Shown here piece after piece: positions 9,515 to 17,508 of a stretch of DNA of 64,000 bases. Location of the stretch: positions 62,001 to 126,000 of the forward strand of contig CAZEJT010000005.1 of assembly GCA_964512655.1 (NCBI GenBank). The letters run 5' to 3'. This DNA comes from VBOC01 sp964512655. Its GTDB lineage: Bacteria; Bacteroidota; Ignavibacteria; UBA10030; SZUA-254. A program made the position numbers and the translations under genes. The number at the start of each line of letters is the position of its first letter. Within the stretch, counting starts at the first letter, position 1. Under the pieces are notes generated by a model that saw nothing but the letters and a program-made list of their open reading frames with translations, was not told the DNA's origin and did not search any database.

Positions 9515-11635
9515 CTACCACGATCGAGGCTCCCCCACGCGATGGCGCAAGTGGTTGTAGATTGCGACCTGCGAATGAACCGTGCCGGGTGATTCCGATT
9601 TCCTGTATGTGTTGCTCCCGTTCCTGGATATGATCCTCGCCTTCATGGTATCGCGTAATTGAAGGTCTACGGTCTTTCTAATCTCAGTTCTCAGCTCGCC
9701 GTCATAGATCGGGAAGGCGACTTCAATTCGACGGCTTAAATTTCGCGTCATCCAGTCAGCCGACGCGAGGTAATATTGCTCGTCGCCGTTGTTGTGAAAG
9801 ATGTATACCCGCCCGTGTTCCAGGAAGCGATCGATGATGCTGATCGCCGTGATGTTATCGCTTATTCTTCTTATCTGGGGATTGAGGCAGCAGACGCCTC
9901 TCACGATGAGCGATACCTTGACGCCTTCAATACTGGCCTCGTAGAGTTTCTCAATCATCTCGGCGTCCTCGAGCCCGTTCATCTTTGCGATAATGCACGC
10001 AGAGTGCCCGGCGCGGGCGTGCTTGATCTCTCTATCGATCAAACCAAGAAATCTCTCACGCATGTTGAACGGCGCGATGAGCAAATGCTCGGCCTGGGGT
10101 CGTTTCCGTGTCCCGGCGAGGATCTCGAAAACCTGTTGAACCTCGCTTGTTAGGCGCTCATCGGCCGAGAAGAGCCCGTAATCAACGTACATTCTTGCAG
10201 TGTTCTCATTGAAATTCCCCGTCCCCAGATAGACGAAGCGGGCAGTGCCATCCCCCTGCCGGCGCTCGACCAGGCAAATCTTTGCGTGGACCTTTAAGCC
10301 GGGAAAGCTGTAAAGTACCCTGACGCCACCCTTCTCAAGTTCCTCTACCCAGTGCACGTTCGACTCTTCGTCGAACCGCGCCTTCAATTCGACGAAGGCG
10401 GTTACCGAGACCCCTCTGGCGGCAGCTTCCAGAAGCGTCTTCACGATAACGGACTGTTTTGCCACGCGGTACAGCGTGATTTGGATCGACGCCACGGAGG
10501 AATCTGCGGCCGCCTCGCGCAAGAATCTAAGAACATAGTCATAGGATTGGTACGGATAGACGAGCAAAACATCTTTGACGCGGATAGCCGCAAACATCGA
10601 TGAATAGCTCTCCAGCTCCCCATGATGCAACGGAGGAAGGGGCGGGTAGGACAGGGCGGGATTGCCGGAGTTCGGAAGGGCCATCAAATCGCTGAGGTTA
10701 TGATATCGTCCCCCGGCGATTAAATCCTGCTTCGAGAGGGCGAAAGTCTTTCTCAATCTTTTCAGAAAACTCCCCGGCATGGAGGCATCGTACAGAAAAC
10801 GACAGGGGACTCCATTTCTCCGTTCTTCCAATCCGCGCTTGATCTTATCAAGCATGTTTCCATCGTACTCGTCACCGAGGTGCAGCTCGGCGTCCCGGGT
10901 CAGCTTGATGGCAAACGCCGAGATCACATCGTGGTGCGGGAATACCTCGGGAAGCGAAAGACGGATAACATCGTCCAGGAACAGGATGGTTGAACCTTCC
11001 TTGGAGCCAGGCAAATGTGCAAACCGGGGCAGGCGCCGGACGGGTATTTCTACGATCGCATACTTGTACTCACCCTCATCCTCATTCTCAGTTTCCCTCG
11101 GCTCAGTGCGCAGTTCTGAGCCCACACGAGGCAGGAGTTTCGCCGCAAAGTAGAGCCCTCGGTCATGCAGATGAGGCGCCGCTTTATTTTCGCCTATAAA
11201 TACCGGGGCCAGGAGAGGCGCGACCGTCTCTTCGAAATATCGCTTCACAAACTCCTGCTGCTGGGGCTCCAGTTCGTCCTCGCGGACCAGGAAGACACCA
11301 TGAGACCGAAGCTGCGGGAGTATCTGTGTTCGCAGGATCGTCCCGAAATCGTTTTGCTGTCTGTCGACAATCTTTCTGATCTCTTCGATCAACCCTTCAG
11401 GATCAAATCCCAGTTTTTTCCTCGACTTTTTTCGGAGACTGAAAAGGCTTCGAAGGGATGCAACCCTCACCCTGAAGTACTCATCAAGATTGGAGGAAAA
11501 AATGGAGAGGAACTTTATTCGTTCGTACAGGGGGACGCTTTGATCCTGTGCCTCCTGGAGAATGCGCTGACTGAACGCAAGCCAGCTCAATTCGCGCATC
11601 GCCATGCTATGATCGTTTGGTTTCAGCGGAGGCAC
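9515..11635 (-). CDS. ppk1: Polyphosphate kinase 1
   Basis: 706 residues, the usual length for PPK1, which reversibly transfers the ATP gamma-phosphate to polyphosphate in the cytoplasm. The N-terminus carries ELSWLAFSQRI and the SSNLDEYFRVR signature. His450 (VHAKICLVERR) corresponds to the autophosphorylated histidine and His607 (HGRVYIF) to the second conserved His of the phospholipase D-like halves. The called start is GTG at 11635; GGGAGG lies too close to it to be a good ribosome site, so the ATG at 11605 or 11599 is possible. It follows sixA by 16 bases on the same strand, so the two form an operon. Confidence 0.95.
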   Translation of the reverse strand: MPPLKPNDHSMAMRELSWLAFSQRILQEAQDQSVPLYERIKFLSIFSSNLDEYFRVRVASLRSLFSLRKKSRKKLGFDPEGLIEEIRKIVDRQQNDFGTILRTQILPQLRSHGVFLVREDELEPQQQEFVKRYFEETVAPLLAPVFIGENKAAPHLHDRGLYFAAKLLPRVGSELRTEPRETENEDEGEYKYAIVEIPVRRLPRFAHLPGSKEGSTILFLDDVIRLSLPEVFPHHDVISAFAIKLTRDAELHLGDEYDGNMLDKIKRGLEERRNGVPCRFLYDASMPGSFLKRLRKTFALSKQDLIAGGRYHNLSDLMALPNSGNPALSYPPLPPLHHGELESYSSMFAAIRVKDVLLVYPYQSYDYVLRFLREAAADSSVASIQITLYRVAKQSVIVKTLLEAAARGVSVTAFVELKARFDEESNVHWVEELEKGGVRVLYSFPGLKVHAKICLVERRQGDGTARFVYLGTGNFNENTARMYVDYGLFSADERLTSEVQQVFEILAGTRKRPQAEHLLIAPFNMRERFLGLIDREIKHARAGHSACIIAKMNGLEDAEMIEKLYEASIEGVKVSLIVRGVCCLNPQIRRISDNITAISIIDRFLEHGRVYIFHNNGDEQYYLASADWMTRNLSRRIEVAFPIYDGELRTEIRKTVDLQLRDTMKARIISRNGSNTYRKSESPGTVHSQVAIYNHLRHRVGEPRSW

Positions 11636-11651
11636 CCTCCCGGTGGGTGGT

Positions 11652-12149
11652 CTATCTGAAGTACTTTTTTGGGCGTTCCATAAAAGTCACTGTGCCGCTC
11701 CCCTCCTCCACACTCTTCCATGAATCGCCCGCGAAGCGCAGGCAGACGATCGAACAGGTCGGAAGATCGTCGACGGGTCTCTCTGAGAGTTTGTTTGCGA
11801 GCTGTGTCATTGCAGGATTATGGCCTACCAACATGACCGTATTGTATGCATCATCGAGACCCCTCAAGATCCCGATTCCTGAACTACAGTCTCCCGGGTA
11901 CAACAGTGCTTCGGTCACAATCTCACTCGGCTGATACCTCAGCTCGCGCGCCATCCCTTTGGCGGTCATTAACGCTCGAAGGGCCGGGCTGGAGACGATG
12001 AGATCAGGATGGACATTTTTTTCAACCAGCAAGTACCCCATGAAGGGGGCATCCCTCAGGCCGCGATTGTTCAGTGGCCTGTCGAGATCTGCGAACGCCT
12101 CATTCTTCCAGCTCGACTTAGCGTGACGCACAAGAATGAGCGTTTTCAT
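11652..12149 (-). CDS. sixA: SixA-type phosphohistidine phosphatase
   Basis: 165 residues of the histidine phosphatase superfamily. Arg8-His9 in LVRHAKSSW is the RHG-type catalytic motif, with VGHNPAM near residue 100 supplying the second His. Length and the RHAKSSW form fit SixA, which removes phosphate from phosphohistidine on phosphotransfer proteins. It is the first gene of a two-gene operon with ppk1, itself an enzyme with a phosphohistidine intermediate, a pairing found in several lineages. Whether SixA acts on PPK1 is speculation. Confidence 0.9.
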   Translation of the reverse strand: MKTLILVRHAKSSWKNEAFADLDRPLNNRGLRDAPFMGYLLVEKNVHPDLIVSSPALRALMTAKGMARELRYQPSEIVTEALLYPGDCSSGIGILRGLDDAYNTVMLVGHNPAMTQLANKLSERPVDDLPTCSIVCLRFAGDSWKSVEEGSGTVTFMERPKKYFR

Positions 12150-12206
12150 TCACCTGGTGGGGACAATGACAAAGCGGTATAACTCCCTTCCCCGTCGCCG
12201 ACCTTG

Positions 12207-12238
12207 CCGCCTGAGACCGTGACTTAGTCTCTGGGCGG
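12207..12238 (-). terminator. Hairpin downstream of the HD-PycTM gene
   Basis: CCGCC-GAGAC (12207-12217, one bulged base) pairs with GTCTC-GGCGG (12227-12238). It lies just beyond the stop of the minus-strand gene at 12250. No T tract follows on the minus strand, so it may be a weak or Rho-assisted terminator. Confidence 0.35.
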
Positions 12239-12249
12239 GAAAGGGAATG

Positions 12250-13455
12250 TTAGGAGATGAAGTACAAGAATAAGAATGAAAGGAGCGTGGCGATCAATCC
12301 AAACATGAACACATTGTATGAGAATCTCAAAAACATGAATTTGCGGGCGAGAACTCTGCCGAGCGAGTGAATATCTCTGATCATCATCCCGTACAGGTAA
12401 TCACCATCCTTCATCAATTCCCGCATTCCCCACTCATAATCTTCAGCCGACATGTTATAGAAGTTTCCAAAAAAGAGCAGGTTCACCCGTTTTTTATCAA
12501 TGTCATCCCTTGAGAAGGTCCCCGATGTAATTTTTGGCCTGGTCGATATCACCGCAAGAATGATAGTCGTCAGGGAGGTCGTCACAAGGAGAACGACGGG
12601 AATAATGACAAACGCGGGGTACTTCGCGGTCACCGCAGCATCATGCTCAAAGAGTCCGCGCCCTAGAATCGTCGCAACAAGAGTTATCATAAGGGAGTTC
12701 GTGCTGATCATCATCCCCGCTTTGTGATCCGCAATTCCGCTGAAGTGCATGTGATTGCTCGCCGTGAGCCGAATCATTGTCTCGATGCCTCTGACGGGCG
12801 TCGCCGTCTTGTCTTTTTTACCGTTGAGCTTCGCCTGCTGCCGCTCGTGTTCATCGATGACATCGCGCCGCAGTTCCTGAAGTTCGATCAGGTTTTTGGT
12901 GCGTTGCCGGGCGTATTCCGACCGGGCATATTTCGTTTTGAAATTGTGGGCGCTGACATATTCTACAAGCTCAGTGAGCCAGTCAACATCAGACAGGTGT
13001 TTGCCGCGGTGCAGTTCCTTCTCGGTACGAAATAGTTCCGCTTTTTTCAGAAACTTTTTCTTGCCAACCCCGATGATCCCCGCATCGCTCAGAACTTCTT
13101 CCATTCTATTCGCGGGATCGCTGGAGAGAGCGGCCGACCGGATACAGGCTGTGACTTGATCGATTTTCTCCTGCGGATACCCATTATCGGCCAGGAATTG
13201 AGAGGCAGTCGCAATGCTCTTCTCTTCCCGTTGCTCGCCATCCGCTAGGTAGCGTGCATTGACGAACCATGCTGCCAGAATAACTACCTCGAGCTCAGAC
13301 TTGCTCAGATTCGAGTTTTGGCCGATCTCTTCGGCAGCCTTTACCATCTCTGCGGTCTGATCAAAATTATGATACACAGCCCAGCTTGGCAGCTGCTCCT
13401 TGAACATTTGAAAGATGAACTCTGATGCCTTTTTCGGCATGTCGTCAGTATTCAT
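12250..13455 (-). CDS. PycTM-like membrane effector fused to a degenerate HD domain
   Basis: 401 residues. Residues about 20-145 align with the HD-superfamily domain usually found in this architecture, but metal ligands are lost: the family pattern YHNxxHT reads YHNFDQT (His to Gln33), AAWFHD reads AAWFVN (65-66), the HExxS His is Arg76, and DAD is DAG (124-126). A charged linker (about 180-220) leads to residues 224-401, which match the DUF5706/PycTM family: three membrane segments (about 244-265, 281-303, 381-400) around the block VNLLFFGNFYNMS. PycTM proteins are effectors of Pycsar antiphage systems; HD-fused relatives also exist as stand-alone genes. ATG 13455 is chosen over GTG 13464 because AAGGAAAGG is correctly spaced for it. 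It is divergent from an operon containing a nucleotide cyclase. Confidence 0.75.
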   Translation of the reverse strand: MNTDDMPKKASEFIFQMFKEQLPSWAVYHNFDQTAEMVKAAEEIGQNSNLSKSELEVVILAAWFVNARYLADGEQREEKSIATASQFLADNGYPQEKIDQVTACIRSAALSSDPANRMEEVLSDAGIIGVGKKKFLKKAELFRTEKELHRGKHLSDVDWLTELVEYVSAHNFKTKYARSEYARQRTKNLIELQELRRDVIDEHERQQAKLNGKKDKTATPVRGIETMIRLTASNHMHFSGIADHKAGMMISTNSLMITLVATILGRGLFEHDAAVTAKYPAFVIIPVVLLVTTSLTTIILAVISTRPKITSGTFSRDDIDKKRVNLLFFGNFYNMSAEDYEWGMRELMKDGDYLYGMMIRDIHSLGRVLARKFMFLRFSYNVFMFGLIATLLSFLFLYFIS

Positions 13456-13956
13456 CCAATACACCCTTTCCTTAAGTGAAGGACTATCAAGAAGGGAATC
13501 GATTGGAAATTACAGCCCCCGGAAGCGGCAGCGGATCGGCCATTGCCCCCGCCAATCCATTCGCCAAAAAACAAGCTGCTGGAAATGCAAACCTAAACCC
13601 CCGGCGCTCTCGACCTGAGATTCTCTTGCTGCAATCCGGATTCAATAACGGACGACAGCCCACAACATGCGTTGAACGACTCGATGAATGATACCTTCAA
13701 CGGTCGCGTCATCGCCCAGATCGCAAGAGTGCCGGGAAAACAACCTAATATAGTAAAATCCGGACGAAACTCAACCACGGAGGATCCTACCCTCTTTGCT
13801 TGAAAGTCGGGGGGATTCTTACTAATTTCCGATGGCTGCAGTATGACACACTCATTCGCCTACCCGGACTGCCGCGACGCCGCTCAGGGTTGCTGAAATC
13901 CTGCCTTGGAGACCCACCCGTCGACGTGAGTTGAATTTGAGGAAACCGTTCACCGC
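13456..13956. other. Divergent intergenic region between PycTM-like gene and phosphatase-cyclase operon
   Basis: About 500 bases without a convincing gene. It must hold promoters for both flanking units. An AT-rich stretch near 13747-13760 (TAATATAGTAAAAT) could supply a -10 element for the plus-strand operon, but no matching -35 was found. Short open frames here lack a ribosome site and have no recognisable product. Confidence 0.5.
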
Positions 13957-15267
13957 ATGAGCGTTCCAGAGAACTCCACGAGTAACAAGACCTATCGGCT
14001 GGACGATCCGGCCCGAAGGCGCCCGCCGAAGACCCGCCGCTACAAGGAGTTGATAGACGCTGCAAAAATCGTAAACTCCACGCTCGATCTGGACGTTCTG
14101 CTCAACCTCATCGCCGAGACTGCGCTCAGAAACGTGTATGCCGATCGGGGAACGCTTTACCTCATTGACGTACCCCGACGGGAACTTTGGTCAAGGGTGT
14201 TGAACGACCCGGCCCTCCAGGAAATCAGGCTACCCCTCGGCAGAGGAATCGCTGGACACGTGGCGGTGACGGGGGATACAATCAATCTTTCCGACGCCTA
14301 CAAAGATCCGCGGTTTGATTCCGAGTTTGATAACAGAACCGGCTATCGGACGAAGTCAATGCTCTGCATGCCGTTGAGAAACAGGAATGGCAAGGTCATC
14401 GGGGTATTCCAGTTTCTCAATAAGAAGAGGGGCAATTTTACCCCCCGCGACGTAGGTTTCATAGAGGCGCTTTCAGTCCACGCAGCCCTTGCAGTCGAAA
14501 ACGCCCGTCTCTATGCAGACGAACGCAAGAGGATTGAACTCGAGAGCGATCTTATCGCTGCCCGTGAAGTGCAGCGGAGTCTGTTGCCAAGGTTAGCAAC
14601 GAGAATCGGTAAGTTTACCCTTGCAGCGTTTTCTCTGCCGGCCGCTGAGGTGGGCGGAGACTATTTTGATTGTATCCAGCTCGACAACGACTATTTTGAA
14701 ATCATAATTGCCGATGTTGTGGGTAAAGGTCTGGCCGCCGCGCTCCTTGGTGCTGTTGGGAAGGGTATCTTTTACAGCCAGGCGCCGGGTGATCGTTCCC
14801 CCTCCGCTCATCTGAAGAAATCCAATCACATCTTACGGCAGCATCTTGCTCGGAAAGTATTTATTACCGCCTTGGATGCAATCTTTGATTCCCGAAAAAT
14901 GACCGTCGTGCTTTCGAACGCTGGACATTGTCTTCCCCTTTTGTACCGCAAGAGCACGTTATTGGCTGAAGTACTCAATGTGAGAGGTATCGCGTTGAAT
15001 TTTGCCGATGAGCTCAGCTGCGGGGATCATGCCGTCACTCTGATGCCGGGGGATACACTTGTGCTGTACAGCGACGGAATATCAGAAGCACGAAATCCTG
15101 CAGGCGATATGTTTGGGGTCGAGGGGCTCCAGAGTGTTATCGGTGGTGCTGCACAAGGGAATCCGGAAGAACAGGCGGCTGCTGTAAAGGATGCCCTCGC
15201 ACGTTTTACAGATGGCGCCGAGGCGAATGACGACATGACCCTCATCGTTGTGAAGGCGGGACTATGA
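13957..15267 (+). CDS. GAF domain plus PP2C/SpoIIE-type serine phosphatase (RsbU-like)
   Basis: 436 residues, cytoplasmic. Residues about 32-188 form a GAF sensor domain. A short helix (LIAAREVQRSLLP) leads into the SpoIIE/PP2C catalytic domain (about 225-436), with the metal-binding motifs VGGDYFD, ADVVGKG, LYSDGISEA and NDDMTL all intact. Such enzymes dephosphorylate anti-anti-sigma or related partner proteins; no partner-switching gene lies nearby. The stop codon overlaps the ATG of the following cyclase gene (ATGA), so the two are translationally coupled and probably act in one signalling path. The purine run GAGGAAA about 11 bases upstream supports this start. Confidence 0.9.
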   Translation: MSVPENSTSNKTYRLDDPARRRPPKTRRYKELIDAAKIVNSTLDLDVLLNLIAETALRNVYADRGTLYLIDVPRRELWSRVLNDPALQEIRLPLGRGIAGHVAVTGDTINLSDAYKDPRFDSEFDNRTGYRTKSMLCMPLRNRNGKVIGVFQFLNKKRGNFTPRDVGFIEALSVHAALAVENARLYADERKRIELESDLIAAREVQRSLLPRLATRIGKFTLAAFSLPAAEVGGDYFDCIQLDNDYFEIIIADVVGKGLAAALLGAVGKGIFYSQAPGDRSPSAHLKKSNHILRQHLARKVFITALDAIFDSRKMTVVLSNAGHCLPLLYRKSTLLAEVLNVRGIALNFADELSCGDHAVTLMPGDTLVLYSDGISEARNPAGDMFGVEGLQSVIGGAAQGNPEEQAAAVKDALARFTDGAEANDDMTLIVVKAGL

Positions 15268-17492
15268 GCCGGAAGCTCGCCGCCATCATGTTTACAGACA
15301 TGGTAGGGTACGGCATCCTCATCGAGAAGAATACACACCGTGCCCTCGAGCTGCTGGATGAGCACCGGCGGATCGTAAGGTCCATATTTCCGAAGCATGG
15401 CGGCCTGGAGATTGACACGGCTGGCGACTCTTTTCTTATCATATTCGAGAGCGCGCTTAATGCCACGCTCTGTGCGATTGAGATTCAAAGTACCCTGAAT
15501 GCCCGCAACAACGAGACTTCCCCGGAGCGAACGATCTTGATCCGCATAGGACTCGATCTCGGCGACGTGGAGTATACCGAGGAACACATTGGAGGCGAAG
15601 GTGTCAACATCGCAAAAAGGATCGAATCTTTGGCGAAACCCGGCGGAATAGCGATATCTGAGGCCGTTCAGCGCGAAGTACGCTACAAGATTGATCTGAA
15701 GATCGTAAAGCTCGGGCCGTGGGAATTAAAGCATGTTGAACTTCGCATGAACGTGTACCGGATAGCTCTGAATGAGGAAGATGAACGTCTGAATTGGCGG
15801 GAGTGGTTCTCGTACATGAAAAAACTGCGGTCGGTGCAACTCGGGGCCGCCCTGGTGTTGGTACTCTCCGCAACCATCGCCATCAGATACGTCATCAACA
15901 TTGACAGAGTTTCTGAGGGCCCGACTTCTCTCGCCGTGCTGCCATTCAAGAACATAGGCGGCAGCTCTCAGGACGAATACCTGGCTGACGGTATTTCAGA
16001 GGATATCGCCAACCAGCTTTCTAATTCACAGATTGCCGATGTGATCTCGAGCAGGAGCGCCTTCTACTACAAGAATTCGCCTCTTGCGGATTCATCGATC
16101 GCCCGCCAGCTGGGTGTGCGCTTTCTTCTCCACGGCGGCATGAATCCTTTTCCTCAGAAAGTCAGAGTGGACGTTTCATTGTACGACTCAACTGAAAAGA
16201 AGAGCGTACGGCAAGATACTTATGATGTCAGTCGACAGGAAATCATTGCTGCCCGAGATACCGTTGTGGCCCGCGTTGTGCACCTTCTCAGTCTTGATGG
16301 AGATGTCATTCGACGGTCTTCGTATCGCCCGGCACCTCAGGCCTACCTGTCATACCTTAGAGGCCTTCGCTATCGCGACCAAATGACCAAGAAGGCCGAC
16401 GAATTGGCGATTAGTTATTTTGCAGACGCAGTCCGGGAAGATCCCACGTTCGTTAAGGCCCTCGTGGCCCTGGCCGACGCTCAGGTGGAGGACGGGCGGT
16501 TTGCTGAGGCTCAATCCCTCAGCAAGCAAGCCCTCGGTATCGAAGGAACAAATGTCGCCGCACAGGGTGTCCTGGGATACACTCAATACGAACTTGAACA
16601 GGCGAGCGACAGCGCCCGGGAAGCGGGTCTCAACTTACTGAAAAAATCCGTGGATGTAAATCGGAATAGCATTACGGGGCTCACGCGTTTGGGAGCAATC
16701 AATCTGTTCGACCGGAATGACGCTAAGGCTGCGCTGATTTACTTTCAAAAGGCCCATGACCTGGAGCCCTGGTACTCAATAGTCAACAGCAATCTCGGGA
16801 TCGCGTTCGGGCAGTTGAAGAAATATGACGAGGCGACCGCAATGTTTCATCGCGCCATTGTGCTCGACTCGACAAATTTCAGAGCCTGGGCCGGCCTCGG
16901 ATATATCTGCGAGCGCTTGAAGCAATATGATAGTGCCGCATACAACTATACCCAATCCCTGAATCAACAACCTGGAGAGTTTTTGGCATATCACGGACTG
17001 ACGGAAGTCTCCCTGCTCACTCACAGGTACGCCGAGGCAGCATCAATTCTGATCGGTGGATTGAAACATCTCCCTGACGAGGTCGGCATGCACTATGATC
17101 TCGGTCTCTGTTACAGCTTTTTGGGGAGGCAGGATGACGCGAAGGCAGCGTTCAGCGAGGGATTGCAAACGGTCAGGGCACGGCTGCGGATGGATACCAC
17201 TTATTATGCTGAGGGTTTTGCCTACATGGCGCTCCTGAATGCGCGGCTCGAACTCAGGTCTGACGCCGAGTGGGCTGCAACTCAGGCTGCAAAGTACGAT
17301 TCCACCGGTGAAGAAGCCGTAATCAAACTTGCCCGGATTTATGCGGTGCTCGGTAAAAGAGATGAGCTGCTAAAATGGTTTCAACGAGCAAGAAACAAAA
17401 CCCCGGAATATGACGAGGCGTATTTAAATTCCGCGATTGATCTGGAGCGATATCGGGACGATCCTGAGCTTGTCCAAATCGCCAAGCAATAA
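15264..17492 (+). CDS. Membrane-anchored class III nucleotide cyclase with TPR domain
   Basis: 742 residues. The cyclase domain (1-175) keeps metal ligands Asp12 (FTDMVGY) and Asp55 (TAGDSF) and the Asn115/Arg119 pair (VNIAKR). The adenine-selecting Lys position appears to be Asp51, and the partner position His108, so nucleotide choice is uncertain. A membrane helix spans about 192-212; a TolB/FlgO-like domain (about 220-350) and TPRs (about 365-735) follow and would lie outside the membrane, opposite the cyclase. It starts inside the stop of the GAF-PP2C gene (4-base overlap). Its 3' end is only 16 bases from the convergent gene at 17509. It resembles the cyclase at 127-2097 but is distinct in topology. 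Confidence 0.85.
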   Translation: MSRKLAAIMFTDMVGYGILIEKNTHRALELLDEHRRIVRSIFPKHGGLEIDTAGDSFLIIFESALNATLCAIEIQSTLNARNNETSPERTILIRIGLDLGDVEYTEEHIGGEGVNIAKRIESLAKPGGIAISEAVQREVRYKIDLKIVKLGPWELKHVELRMNVYRIALNEEDERLNWREWFSYMKKLRSVQLGAALVLVLSATIAIRYVINIDRVSEGPTSLAVLPFKNIGGSSQDEYLADGISEDIANQLSNSQIADVISSRSAFYYKNSPLADSSIARQLGVRFLLHGGMNPFPQKVRVDVSLYDSTEKKSVRQDTYDVSRQEIIAARDTVVARVVHLLSLDGDVIRRSSYRPAPQAYLSYLRGLRYRDQMTKKADELAISYFADAVREDPTFVKALVALADAQVEDGRFAEAQSLSKQALGIEGTNVAAQGVLGYTQYELEQASDSAREAGLNLLKKSVDVNRNSITGLTRLGAINLFDRNDAKAALIYFQKAHDLEPWYSIVNSNLGIAFGQLKKYDEATAMFHRAIVLDSTNFRAWAGLGYICERLKQYDSAAYNYTQSLNQQPGEFLAYHGLTEVSLLTHRYAEAASILIGGLKHLPDEVGMHYDLGLCYSFLGRQDDAKAAFSEGLQTVRARLRMDTTYYAEGFAYMALLNARLELRSDAEWAATQAAKYDSTGEEAVIKLARIYAVLGKRDELLKWFQRARNKTPEYDEAYLNSAIDLERYRDDPELVQIAKQ

Positions 17493-17508
17493 CCGCCTCA
17501 GTGTCTCG

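Noticed and set aside
13476..13691. Short frame in the divergent region upstream of the PycTM-like gene
   Set aside because: No ribosome site, low-complexity Gly/Ser/Ala and Arg/Pro content, and it lies where promoters for both flanking units must be.
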